From Corynebacterium aquilae DSM 44791 (lineage in GTDB: Bacteria > Actinomycetota > Actinomycetes > Mycobacteriales > Mycobacteriaceae): a DNA stretch of 64,000 nt. The stretch covers positions 333,992 to 397,991 of the forward strand of contig NZ_CP009245.1 in assembly GCF_001941445.1 (NCBI RefSeq), read 5' to 3'. Shown piece after piece: positions 1 through 7,737 of the stretch. The first letter of the stretch is position 1, and every line of letters starts with the position of its first letter. The translations under genes and the position numbers were made by a program. The notes under the pieces are model-generated. The model was not told the origin of the DNA and made no database searches. It saw nothing but the letters and a program-made list of their open reading frames with translations.

Positions 1-1089
1 CGCGAATTGGGTAACTTGGTGTTCCACCTGGGAATCGTGGGCATTCTCGCCAGCATGGGTTTGGGCAAGCTGGTGTATTACGAAGGCCAGGTCATTGTGG
101 TTGCTGGTGCGGGCAACTCCCAGTTCTGTAACACTGCTGTGGCCAACTATGACGACATTCGGGCGGGTGCGTTGTTTGATGGCACGAACCTCACCCCGTT
201 TTGTGTGGACGTGCATGATTTCAAGGCGGATTATCTGCCTAATGGTCAGGCGGAGCAGTTTAACTCCCATATTTCTTATGCTTCTGGGGATCATGTTTTC
301 GCCCCCGTTGAGCAGTGGAATACCTATGATTTGCGGGTGAATCATCCGTTGCGTCTGGATGGCGATCGGATTTATTTGCAGGGCCATGGTTTCGCGCCGA
401 CGGTGACGGTGACGTGGCCTGATGGGGAGTCTCGCACTCAGACCATTCAGTTCCGCCCGGATGATGCGACGACGTTTTTGTCCAGTGGTGTGTTGCGTTT
501 TGATCCGCCGGCCGGGATGTTCCCGGATCCGTATGAGCGGCGCCAGAACCAGTTGGCTATTCAGGGTTTGTTTGCCCCGACGGCCCAGTTCACGGGGGAG
601 AAGGGCGCGTTGTTGACATCGGTGTACCCGGCGATGACGAATCCGGCGTTAGCGGTCGATATTTATCGCGGTGACGTGGGGCTTGATAGCGGTAAGGGGC
701 AGAACATTTTTGCCCTGGATATGGCGCAGCTGCATTCGGGTGCGTTGCAAAAAATTGATCGCGTGAATCTGACCAAGGGCCAATCGGTGACCTTGGATGA
801 TGGCACGGTGGTCACTTTTGATGGGGCGAAGGAGTTCGTGAATTTGCAGATCAGCCACGACCCCACCCAGGTGTGGGTGTTGCTTGCTTCCTTGGCGATG
901 GTGGGTGGTTTGGTGACCTCTGTGGTGATTAAGCGCCGCCGTATCTTTGTTCGCGCCTACCCTGATGGCAGCTTTGCGATGGGTGGTTTGTCGCGTACTG
1001 ACGCTGCCGGCTGGGGTGAGGAATTCGAACGTCTCGCTTCTCAGATTTCTGGGGTAGAGTCCCACAACGAACAACCCACCGAAAAGTAG
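1..1089 (+). CDS. resB: Cytochrome c biogenesis protein ResB, 3' part
   Basis: The gene is open at the left edge of the window and only its C-terminal ~360 residues are seen. ResB works with the CcsA/CcsB-type protein in system II cytochrome c maturation, delivering and attaching heme to apocytochromes outside the membrane. The visible part is a long extracytoplasmic domain followed by one membrane segment (LLASLAMVGGLVTSVVIKRR) and a short cytoplasmic tail, as in the ResB family. It ends 15 bp before ccsB, and the pair is evidently co-transcribed. The true start lies outside the window. Confidence 0.9.
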   Translation, partial: RELGNLVFHLGIVGILASMGLGKLVYYEGQVIVVAGAGNSQFCNTAVANYDDIRAGALFDGTNLTPFCVDVHDFKADYLPNGQAEQFNSHISYASGDHVFAPVEQWNTYDLRVNHPLRLDGDRIYLQGHGFAPTVTVTWPDGESRTQTIQFRPDDATTFLSSGVLRFDPPAGMFPDPYERRQNQLAIQGLFAPTAQFTGEKGALLTSVYPAMTNPALAVDIYRGDVGLDSGKGQNIFALDMAQLHSGALQKIDRVNLTKGQSVTLDDGTVVTFDGAKEFVNLQISHDPTQVWVLLASLAMVGGLVTSVVIKRRRIFVRAYPDGSFAMGGLSRTDAAGWGEEFERLASQISGVESHNEQPTEK

Positions 1090-1104
1090 GGGAAAAGAGT
1101 TACC

Positions 1105-2010
1105 GTGCCCGTCGATACTAATCTGGCGAACTTTTCAGACCTGGCGTATCGCACTGCGATCGTCATTTATGCCTTGGCGATGGTGCTGAGCGTTATTTAT
1201 TACATGCGCAGTGCCGCCGCGATTGAGGCGAAAAACCACGGCAAGGACGCCAGTGCTATTGAGGCGAAGGCGAATAAGTTTGCCGGCATGACCCAGTCGT
1301 TGGTGTGGTTGGGCATTATTGTCCACGCCGCGTCGGTGGTGTTGCGTGGGATGTCTGTCAGTCGTTTCCCGTGGGGCAACTTGTACGAGTACATCTCGTT
1401 GACGATGCTGTTGTCGATGGCGGTGGCGGCCGTGATTTTTGCGCGTTCCAGTTTCCGCATCCTGTGGGCGTGGGTGTTGGGCCCGGTTATTTTGTTGATG
1501 TTTTATGGCGGCACGAAGCTGTATGCGGAGTCCGCGCCGGTGGTGCCTGCGCTGCGTTCTTTCTGGTTGCCGGTGCACGTGTCGATCATTTCGATTGGTT
1601 CCGGCTTGGGTTTGGTGTCCTCGGTGGCCAGCATTTTGTTCATTATGCGTAGCTCCTCGAATGCCAAGATGAAGAAGTTCACTGCGCCTTTGCCGACGGC
1701 GGAGAAGTTGGATGCGATTGCCTACCGTACTGCGGTGGCGACGTTGCCGGTGTTTGGTGTGGGCATCATTTTGGGGGCGATTTGGGCGGAGGCCGCGTGG
1801 GGTCGTTTCTGGGGTTTTGATCCGAAGGAAACGATGGCCTTGGTGACGTGGTTGCTGTATGCGGCTTATCTGCATGCCCGCGCCACGACTGGCTGGAAGA
1901 AGACTACGGTTGCGTGGATCAATGTGTTGGCTTTTGTTGGCATGTTGTTTAACTTGTTGCCGGTGAATCTGTTTGTGTCCAGTCTGCATTCTTACGCTGG
2001 ACTGAATTAG
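1105..2010 (+). CDS. ccsB: c-type cytochrome biogenesis protein CcsB (heme handling)
   Basis: This 301-residue polytopic membrane protein belongs to the CcsA/ResC family, the partner of ResB in system II cytochrome c maturation. The family tryptophan-rich heme-handling motif is visible as WGRFWGFDPKE near residue 230, with conserved histidines in flanking segments (HAASVV near 73, HVSIIS near 157, LHSYAG at the C-terminus). The GTG start at 1105 is preceded by a purine-rich GGGGAAAAG and lies 15 bp after resB. A terminator hairpin follows at 2029. The length is normal for the family. In actinobacteria this system matures the cytochromes c of the bc1-aa3 branch. Confidence 0.93.
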   Translation: MPVDTNLANFSDLAYRTAIVIYALAMVLSVIYYMRSAAAIEAKNHGKDASAIEAKANKFAGMTQSLVWLGIIVHAASVVLRGMSVSRFPWGNLYEYISLTMLLSMAVAAVIFARSSFRILWAWVLGPVILLMFYGGTKLYAESAPVVPALRSFWLPVHVSIISIGSGLGLVSSVASILFIMRSSSNAKMKKFTAPLPTAEKLDAIAYRTAVATLPVFGVGIILGAIWAEAAWGRFWGFDPKETMALVTWLLYAAYLHARATTGWKKTTVAWINVLAFVGMLFNLLPVNLFVSSLHSYAGLN

Positions 2011-2028
2011 GCGATTTTTGGCTTTCTG

Positions 2029-2059
2029 GCCCCTCGGGTGTAACTCCCGGGGGGCTTTT
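2029..2059 (+). terminator. Terminator after ccsB
   Basis: Inverted arms GCCCCTCGGG (2029-2038) and CCCGGGGGGC (2046-2055) enclose a short loop and are followed by TTTTG. It closes the resB-ccsB transcript. Confidence 0.8.
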
Positions 2060-2266
2060 GTGCGTCTGAGTATGTGTACGAAAAAAGCAGCCCATCGTAT
2101 GGGTTTTTAAGCCGCTTGAGGGCCTGTGGTGGTCACACCACTTTGCTGGTGGCACAGCTGTCACAGTAGCTATCCCCGTTCGGAGTCACCCGTTGTTTTG
2201 GGCTGTGAGGTTCGTGCTTAACTTTGTGAAAATCATCTGCTGTAACGCGTGAGGAGCCTTTGCGCT

Positions 2267-3061
2267 ATGAGTTGGAAAAAAGTTGCTGCCCTGGCTGTGG
2301 CGGCGTTGGTGGCCCTTGCCCCGGAGGCGGCCGCCCAGTCTTCTGCTGGGGTGGGCGACTATCAGCCCGGGCCTGGGTACATCACCTCGCCGGCCGCCCC
2401 GGCGGTTCCGCGCGGTCCGGATCCCACCGATATTTATCGCGATAGTGAGCACTGGGCGCACTTGGAGGCTCCTGGCGGGTTGATGCCGGGTGGAAGGATC
2501 GTCAATATCACCAAGGGTTCGCTGTGTTCGGTTGGCTTTATGGTGCTTAAGGATGGGCGCCGTTATGTGCTGACTGCCGGGCATTGTGGCAATCAGGGCG
2601 ATGAGTTTGGTTATTTCCGGCGGGATCCCAACACGGGACGGGAGTCGGTGATTCCTTTCGGCCGGATGGTGTTTAGCTATCAGACCGCGGACTATGCCTC
2701 GGTTTATGGTCTGATCGATGCGGGCAATGCCCCTTATCTGGCTTCGCCGTTTAAGCAGGGTAAGTCCGGTGCGCCGCTCGCGGTGAGCGCGTTGCCACGC
2801 TATAACCCGCCGGTGTGCCGTTTGGGGTTCCGTTCTGGGTTGAGCTGTGGCGGTTTCATTGGCTTTGAGGGCCGTGGCGTCATTCGTTACTACGCCATTG
2901 CTGATCATGGTGATTCTGGTGGCCCGGTGTATGCCCTGATTAATGGCAAGTTCCACCCCGTCGGCATGACTTCTTATGGTTACACTTCCCGCGCTACCCA
3001 ATCGTTTGCTACTCCGTTGGCGCCGATTGTGCAGCACTTCGGGTTGACCGTTTTGTACTAA
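2267..3061 (+). CDS. Secreted trypsin-like serine protease, copy 1 (possibly altered triad)
   Basis: A 264-residue protein with an N-terminal signal peptide ending near AEAAAQ (residue 24). The trypsin/chymotrypsin (S1) fold is indicated by LTAGHCG (His106) and HGDSGGPVY (Ser217), plus paired cysteines (C87/C107, C184/C194). Aligned with its tandem neighbour at 3340, the expected catalytic Asp in D-Y-G-L-I is replaced by Val (V146-Y-G-L-I-D). D142 or D151 could stand in, or activity may be lost. The ATG at 2267 is preferred over an upstream GTG at 2249 because GAGGAG (2251-2256) is spaced correctly for it. No pathway is suggested by context beyond a role outside the cell. Confidence 0.85.
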   Translation: MSWKKVAALAVAALVALAPEAAAQSSAGVGDYQPGPGYITSPAAPAVPRGPDPTDIYRDSEHWAHLEAPGGLMPGGRIVNITKGSLCSVGFMVLKDGRRYVLTAGHCGNQGDEFGYFRRDPNTGRESVIPFGRMVFSYQTADYASVYGLIDAGNAPYLASPFKQGKSGAPLAVSALPRYNPPVCRLGFRSGLSCGGFIGFEGRGVIRYYAIADHGDSGGPVYALINGKFHPVGMTSYGYTSRATQSFATPLAPIVQHFGLTVLY

Positions 3062-3339
3062 TACCCGCCTGTAGGGGGTGGCTGTTGCTTTTGACAGCCC
3101 TCTTGTATCGCACCCCGATGTGTTCGCGAACCTTTAGCTGTGTGCCTGCAGCGTGTGTGTTTGTGGGCGCGTCGGGGTGTTTGTGTTTGCGGCTGACAAG
3201 TGTTTGTGGCCTGCATTTTTTGGATGAGATGGTTCGAACAGCATAAGTTCTACGGGGAAACTACACTACGGTGTGCCGCGGGTTTTGGGCAGCGCCGTGG
3301 TTTTTCCACTTGAAGAAGTACCCGTGCGAAGGACCCACG
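3062..3339. other. Intergenic spacer between the tandem proteases
   Basis: There is no gene here. A weak hairpin (GGCTGT...ACAGCC, about 3079-3099) and a longer-range inverted repeat CACCCCGA (3111-3118) / TCGGGGTG (3172-3179) followed by a T/G-rich stretch may terminate the first protease transcript. No promoter for the second protease is clear. Confidence 0.4.
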
Positions 3340-4380
3340 ATGGCGCGAAAAATGCTGACCACTGTTATCCTCACAGCATTGTTGGCGGCCCCTACAACCG
3401 CTTATGCCCAATCCTCGTCCTCCGATGGCGATGATTACGCGCCCGGCCCCGGATATCAGGCGCCCCGCGAGGTGGCACCCGCTGCACCTGCCCGGCCGAC
3501 GCCTGCGCCTACCCGCGCGAAGCCCGCCCCGCCGGCTCCTTCGCTGTCTCGTGTAAAGCCCACACCTCGGCCTGCCCGCCCGGTGCCGCCTGGTGCCCAG
3601 CCCGACAAGCTGCCCACCCCAACAGTTGCACCCCTTCCTGTGCCTGCGACCCGCACCAGCACACCGGCGCCTGTGCCAGAACCCACCGTCGTCCCGGAGG
3701 TTGTACCTCAGCCGGATGCTGCCGAGCGTTATCAGCCCAACCCCGACGCCATCTATCGGGACAGTCGCAATTGGCGGGTGCTGAGTACTCCCGGCATGCT
3801 TACCCCCGGCGGGCAAATTATTAACCTCAGCCGCCGCACTACGTGCTCGGTTGGGTTTATTGTCATCCGCAACCATCACCGGGAGGTGCTCACCGCCGGG
3901 CATTGTGGCAGCCCCGGTGACTTGTTCGGCTATGTTGCCGTCGATCCGCAGCGCGGCCACCCCGTCGCTATTCCTTTTGGGCGCATGCTCATCAGCTACC
4001 AGACCCGCGATGGTTCCCGCGACTATGGGCTCATCGACGCGGGTAATGCCCCGTACCGCACGTCCCCCTTCCGCCCGGAGGTTGCCGGCACGCCGATGCG
4101 GTCTAGTGTGCTGCCCAAATACAACCCCACGATTTGCCAGCTTGGATACCGCTCCGGGATGAGCTGTGGGGACTTTATCGGTTTCGAGCGCGGCAGCGTC
4201 ATCAATTTCTATGGCATTAGTGATCATGGGGATTCCGGCGGCCCGGTGTACGCCAAAATCAACGGCAGCTACCGCCCCATTGGGATGACTTCCTATGGTT
4301 ATTCGGCCCATGCGACCAAGGCCTATGCCACCTCGCTGGAAGCCATCGTCGACTACCTGGGGTTGACCATCCTGTACTAA
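3340..4380 (+). CDS. Secreted trypsin-like serine protease, copy 2, with proline-rich linker
   Basis: A 346-residue paralogue of the preceding gene. It has a signal peptide ending near TTAYAQ (residue 24), then the shared D-Y-x-PGPGY element, then an inserted Pro/Ala-rich linker (about residues 42-125), then the protease domain. The triad is complete: His188 (LTAGHCG), Asp228 (DYGLID) and Ser299 (HGDSGGP). Both proteins end in G-L-T-[VI]-LY. The linker suggests display away from the membrane or passage through the mycolic envelope (inference). The ATG at 3340 follows a GAAGGA element; upstream in-frame codons are not preceded by a better site. It probably arose by tandem duplication of its neighbour. 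Confidence 0.87.
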   Translation: MARKMLTTVILTALLAAPTTAYAQSSSSDGDDYAPGPGYQAPREVAPAAPARPTPAPTRAKPAPPAPSLSRVKPTPRPARPVPPGAQPDKLPTPTVAPLPVPATRTSTPAPVPEPTVVPEVVPQPDAAERYQPNPDAIYRDSRNWRVLSTPGMLTPGGQIINLSRRTTCSVGFIVIRNHHREVLTAGHCGSPGDLFGYVAVDPQRGHPVAIPFGRMLISYQTRDGSRDYGLIDAGNAPYRTSPFRPEVAGTPMRSSVLPKYNPTICQLGYRSGMSCGDFIGFERGSVINFYGISDHGDSGGPVYAKINGSYRPIGMTSYGYSAHATKAYATSLEAIVDYLGLTILY

Positions 4381-4450
4381 ACCCCCCTCTGCCGCCGGCC
4401 GTCCCCGCACCTGGCGGGGCATCCGCCACGTCCAGCCATGCCGGCCCGCC

Positions 4451-4456
4451 TAGACT
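4451..4456 (+). promoter_or_regulatory. -10 hexamer for leaderless RmlC-like gene
   Basis: TAGACT lies 7 nt before the ATG at 4464, which has no Shine-Dalgarno sequence. This is the layout of a leaderless actinobacterial mRNA. Confidence 0.55.
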
Positions 4457-4463
4457 GGGGCCC

Positions 4464-5081
4464 ATGCACCCCCTGAAACTATTCAGCGACGTTTTTATCC
4501 ACACGCCCCACCGCGCGCCCGATGGGCGCGGTGGTTTTACTCAGATCTTTTCCACCACCGGCTTTGCCTCCGCCACCGGTTTTCCCCTCTCCCTGGAGCA
4601 GGCCGTGGTCTCTACCTCCACCGCACACACCATTCGGGGCCTGCACTACTCCAGTGCCCTAAGCCCCCGCGCCAAGTATCTGACCTGTGTTGCCGGGCGG
4701 ATTGTCGACGTCGTGGTTGATGTGCGCGAAGGATCCGACACCTTCGGCCAACACGCCACCGTCGAACTCAGCGCCGACAATGCCAAAAGTATTTTCGTCC
4801 CGCCGGGGTATGCCCACGGCTTTTTAGCGCTGGAAGACTCCACGGTGTTGCACCTCGATAGCGAAGAACGCGACCCGGAGGAAGAATTCGTTCTCAACGC
4901 CTTCGATGCCGCCCTTGGGATCGACTGGCCGATCGCCCCGGCCGAGGCCCACCTCACCCCAGCTGATGCGGATGCCCCCACCCTGGCCGCGGCCACCCTG
5001 CCCCACATTGATGATCTCCAGGAAACTATCTCCTTGTGGAAAGACATGTGGGTTATCGCCAACGAGCAAGCCGGCGCCTAA
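4464..5081 (+). CDS. dTDP-4-dehydrorhamnose 3,5-epimerase family protein (RmlC-like cupin)
   Basis: A 205-residue protein matching the RmlC family in length and motifs: HTIRGLHYS near residue 54 (carrying the catalytic His), the CVAGRIVDVVVDVR strand, and the PPGYAHGFLAL cupin segment. RmlC enzymes epimerise C3 and C5 of dTDP-4-keto-6-deoxyglucose on the way to dTDP-rhamnose, which links arabinogalactan to peptidoglycan in this group. No other rml gene is adjacent, so the exact sugar substrate is inferred. The start is ATG 4464, probably leaderless. Confidence 0.85.
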   Translation: MHPLKLFSDVFIHTPHRAPDGRGGFTQIFSTTGFASATGFPLSLEQAVVSTSTAHTIRGLHYSSALSPRAKYLTCVAGRIVDVVVDVREGSDTFGQHATVELSADNAKSIFVPPGYAHGFLALEDSTVLHLDSEERDPEEEFVLNAFDAALGIDWPIAPAEAHLTPADADAPTLAAATLPHIDDLQETISLWKDMWVIANEQAGA

Positions 5082-5162
5082 CCCACCCCGCTGGCCGGCA
5101 AGGGTGGGGGAGGGGCTACACCCAGCTTGGCTAGCCCCTAGCCCCAACCTGCCCCGGCAGGC

Positions 5163-5168
5163 TAAATT
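5163..5168 (+). promoter_or_regulatory. -10 hexamer for leaderless cutinase-family gene
   Basis: TAAATT lies 7 nt before the GTG at 5176, with no ribosome binding site between. Confidence 0.5.
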
Positions 5169-5175
5169 ATCCAGT

Positions 5176-6777
5176 GTGCGCCGACTTTTATCCTGCCTTG
5201 TAGCTGCCTGCCTCCTTATGGGGCACGGCACGCAAGCCACCGCCCAGCCGGTAGAAAACCACCCCACGCCCCCGCCGCCTGCCGCGGCCGAGGCGCCCGC
5301 CGGGGTGCCTGGCACCCACTGCGGGGAAGACCTGCTGCTCATTGTGCGTGGCTCGGCGGAGCAGCCCCAGGGTGAACAGCCCGCGCAGCTGACCTACCAG
5401 CAGCGAGGAAACGACCTGTTTGGGGTGCCCTTTGCGGAAGACCCCACCGGTTCAGGCCGGCTGGGAACAGCGGCCCTGGAGTACATGCCGCAAGCCGACG
5501 CCAAAATTGCGGCCCTGGTGTATCCGGCCAGCGCCATCCGCTTCAAAGGCGGGGTCACCCCTACCTTGGATAATTTCCATGCCTCGGCCTCCATTGGCGC
5601 CGATAATCTCCTAGCGGCGCTGCACAACCTGTACGACCCCTGCGGCAGCAACCCCCCAAACGTTGTGGTCACCGGCTATTCCCAGGGCAGCGATGTGATC
5701 AACATTGCGATCTCGAAGGCCGTCGACAGTGGCAACACCACCGTCATCGACAAGGTGTCGAAGTTCGTGCAACTGGCCGACCCCTCCCGCCGGGCCTATG
5801 GGCCAGAAAACGATCACGCGCTCATTTCCATGGCGCCCACCAACCCCGTCGGCGGAGTTTCGCGGGCGGTCACCAGCGGCGTGCAATACGACCTGGTGCT
5901 GCCCAGCCTGGATGTTTACCGCGACAAAAACCCAGAGCGTTTTTCCAACTACTGCGTGCCCGGGGATTTGGTGTGCGACACCCGCAGCGTGGAGGCCTGG
6001 CGTGGGGTTACCCTGCACGTGTTGTATGCGGACTTCTCCGCCCGCTGCCAGGCCGCCGACGGGCGCTACACCCAATTCTTGGACTGCTTCTATGTGGACG
6101 TGCGGCGCGCCCTGCACCCGGACTATCGCATCGAAACAATCACCAGTAATCCGGTGGTGCACTTCGGCCCGGGCTGGCTGAACCTGTCTGTCTCCCGGAG
6201 TCTGCGCGATGAACTAAAACGGCAAAACGTCGACATTATCGTCCGCAGCTTCGGCATTCCCGTCGGCCAGGGCCACACCACCATCCGCGCCGGCGGCAGT
6301 GGCAGCGCCTCCGTGCTGATGCCGCTGCTGCCCGGCGGGCCGGTGACCCTTGATGTGGAAATCGACGGCACCAAGGTCGGCACTTTCAATGCTGAATACA
6401 CCCCCTTGACCATGGAAGACTCCACCGCGCTGTACGTGCAGCCGGAAGATGAAGACCTCGCCGCTATCGCCCCGCCGGTTCGCGAACAAATGACGGACTG
6501 GAACACCCCCTTCGAACAGCGCCTCGAGCTGGTGCGCAGCGTGTTCGGGCACGAAATGGCCGACCTGATGCGCCTGTGGTTCGGCTATGTCTACCGCTAT
6601 GGCTGGGATGAGGAACACCAAGAACAGCTAGCGAAACTCAACGCCGAGGGCGAAATCTACCCCGTCAACGGTCGCGGCGACCGGGCGCGCCCCATCATCG
6701 CCCTGGCCACCGACCTGCAATACGCGCTCGGAATCGACCTACTGCGCTTTTTGAATACAGTGGCCTCCGTCCTCTAA
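5176..6777 (+). CDS. Secreted cutinase-family protein with extra C-terminal domain
   Basis: A 533-residue exported protein: signal peptide to about residue 24, a Pro/Ala-rich stretch (30-45), then an alpha/beta-hydrolase domain of the cutinase/Culp type. Visible features are C49...C156 pairing, VVTGYSQGSD with nucleophile Ser169, the C-V-P-G-D-L-V-C motif with Asp264, and His281 in LHVLYADF. This gives a complete Ser-Asp-His triad. Residues ~300-533 extend well beyond a usual cutinase (~220 aa) and I do not recognise that region. Relatives hydrolyse lipid or mycolate esters in the envelope. An upstream in-frame reading overlaps the previous gene, so the leaderless GTG 5176, which begins a good signal peptide, was chosen. 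Confidence 0.85.
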   Translation: MRRLLSCLVAACLLMGHGTQATAQPVENHPTPPPPAAAEAPAGVPGTHCGEDLLLIVRGSAEQPQGEQPAQLTYQQRGNDLFGVPFAEDPTGSGRLGTAALEYMPQADAKIAALVYPASAIRFKGGVTPTLDNFHASASIGADNLLAALHNLYDPCGSNPPNVVVTGYSQGSDVINIAISKAVDSGNTTVIDKVSKFVQLADPSRRAYGPENDHALISMAPTNPVGGVSRAVTSGVQYDLVLPSLDVYRDKNPERFSNYCVPGDLVCDTRSVEAWRGVTLHVLYADFSARCQAADGRYTQFLDCFYVDVRRALHPDYRIETITSNPVVHFGPGWLNLSVSRSLRDELKRQNVDIIVRSFGIPVGQGHTTIRAGGSGSASVLMPLLPGGPVTLDVEIDGTKVGTFNAEYTPLTMEDSTALYVQPEDEDLAAIAPPVREQMTDWNTPFEQRLELVRSVFGHEMADLMRLWFGYVYRYGWDEEHQEQLAKLNAEGEIYPVNGRGDRARPIIALATDLQYALGIDLLRFLNTVASVL

Positions 6778-7110
6778 CAGCGGACACGGGGTGCCCAGCG
6801 CAGTGATCAGCGAATTAAGCTGGCAAAACTTCGGATTATTCACGGTGTAATACGCCCACTTGCCCTGCTGGTGCCTTTCGACCAGCCCAACCGCGGCCAG
6901 GCGCTTCATGTGGTGCGTCACCGTCGGCGGGGCAACCTGCAAGGCCTGCGCCAACTCGTGGGAACAAATATTTTCCGACCCGCGCCCTGCGACAAGGTAC
7001 AGCAGCTTCAGGCGGGTCGGGTCGGAAATTGCCCGAAAGAAATCTGCTGCACGCCTGGTGAGATCACCTGGCAGGGTTTGTACGTCGGCGTGGCACAGCT
7101 GATTGTTCAT
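6739..7110 (-). CDS. ArsR-family transcriptional regulator
   Basis: A 123-residue winged-helix repressor. The pattern ISDPTRLKLLYLVA followed by the helix-turn-helix ELAQALQVAPPTVTHHMKRL and the wing GKWAYYTV is diagnostic of ArsR/SmtB proteins. The classical ELCVCDL metal site is absent. Cysteines lie elsewhere: near residue 8, in NICSHEL, in KFCQL, and at the C-terminus as C-P-L-L-E-D-G-G-H-C. The inducer is therefore uncertain and could be a metal(loid). The start is ATG 7110, 6 nt downstream of TATGCT (leaderless); GTG 7116 is an alternative. Its end overlaps the convergent cutinase-family gene by 39 bp. Confidence 0.85.
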   Translation of the reverse strand: MNNQLCHADVQTLPGDLTRRAADFFRAISDPTRLKLLYLVAGRGSENICSHELAQALQVAPPTVTHHMKRLAAVGLVERHQQGKWAYYTVNNPKFCQLNSLITALGTPCPLLEDGGHCIQKAQ

Positions 7111-7116
7111 GCCCAC

Positions 7117-7122
7117 AGCATA
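7117..7122 (-). promoter_or_regulatory. -10 hexamer for arsR-family gene
   Basis: TATGCT on the minus strand ends 6 nt before ATG 7110, indicating a leaderless message. Confidence 0.5.
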
Positions 7123-7134
7123 ACAGGCAGGATA

Positions 7135-7148
7135 GCCTAACGTTAGGC
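7135..7148. promoter_or_regulatory. Perfect 14-bp palindrome, candidate ArsR operator
   Basis: GCCTAACGTTAGGC is a perfect dyad 12 bp upstream of the -10 of the arsR-family gene, where a repressor would occlude the -35. It also covers the stop codon of the gene at 7143. The binding protein is inferred from position only. Confidence 0.5.
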
Positions 7149-7397
7149 CTCTGGGTGTGCTTCGCCCGCCCGACCATCCCCCGGCCCCTCCTGCGGGCGC
7201 TCATCGGGGTGCTGCTTGCGGTCTTGCTCGCGGCGCTTTTTAAACGCGTCGCGCTCCAGCTTCCACAAAAACTCCTCATCGTCATCAGGTCCCTTGATCA
7301 TGGGCTGCTGGCTGGGCTGCACCCGCTTCGGGCGGAAAGCAACCCAGAACGCGACGATGGTCGCAATGATCAAAATCAACAAAATAACGCGGGCCAT
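7143..7397 (-). CDS. Small single-pass membrane protein, unknown function
   Basis: An 84-residue protein with one N-terminal membrane segment (VILLILIIATIVAFWVAF) and a charged, Asp/Glu/Lys/Arg-rich cytoplasmic tail containing D-D-D-E-E-F-L-W-K-L. I do not recognise a named family. ATG 7397 was chosen; an in-frame TTG lies at 7409. It ends next to the arsR-family promoter, and its start is divergent from the DUF4229 gene. Confidence 0.7.
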   Translation of the reverse strand: MARVILLILIIATIVAFWVAFRPKRVQPSQQPMIKGPDDDEEFLWKLERDAFKKRREQDRKQHPDERPQEGPGDGRAGEAHPEA

Positions 7398-7425
7398 AGA
7401 AGCACACAATAGTAGGGTGGTTCAG

Positions 7426-7737
7426 GTGAGCGAAACACCTGAACCAACACTCGACCCCCAACTGCGGGCCCAAGTACGCAAAGACTTTCTCCTCTACGGG
7501 CTAGCCCGCCTCGGGCTGTTCCTGCTACTCACCGTCGTCATTGCGTTGCTGGCCCTAGCAATTGGCGCCCACGTTCCCCTCGTCATGAGCGCCCTGCTGG
7601 CACTGCTGATCGCCTTCCCCCTGTCGATGTTCGTCTTTAAAAACCTCCGCGCCCGCGTGACCCGCGAAGTCGCCGAGTGGGACGCCCAGCGCAAAACCCA
7701 CAAACAGTGGGTCAAAACGCAGCTCGAAGGCCGCTAG
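7426..7737 (+). CDS. DUF4229-type small membrane protein
   Basis: A ~103-residue protein with two hydrophobic segments (FLLLTVVIALLALAIGA and MSALLALLIAFPLSMFVF) and a charged C-terminus (REVAEWDAQRKTHKQW). The size and pattern fit the actinobacterial DUF4229 family, which usually sits beside menA as here. Two in-frame GTG codons (7417 and 7426) are possible starts. 7426 has a GGTGG element just upstream, and the choice is uncertain. It overlaps the end of the convergent menA by 4 bp. Confidence 0.75.
   Translation: MSETPEPTLDPQLRAQVRKDFLLYGLARLGLFLLLTVVIALLALAIGAHVPLVMSALLALLIAFPLSMFVFKNLRARVTREVAEWDAQRKTHKQWVKTQLEGR

Noticed and set aside
7135..7148. DtxR iron-box
   Set aside because: The half-sites are in the opposite order (CCTAAC-GTTAGG rather than GGTTAG-CTAACC), so it is not a DtxR operator.
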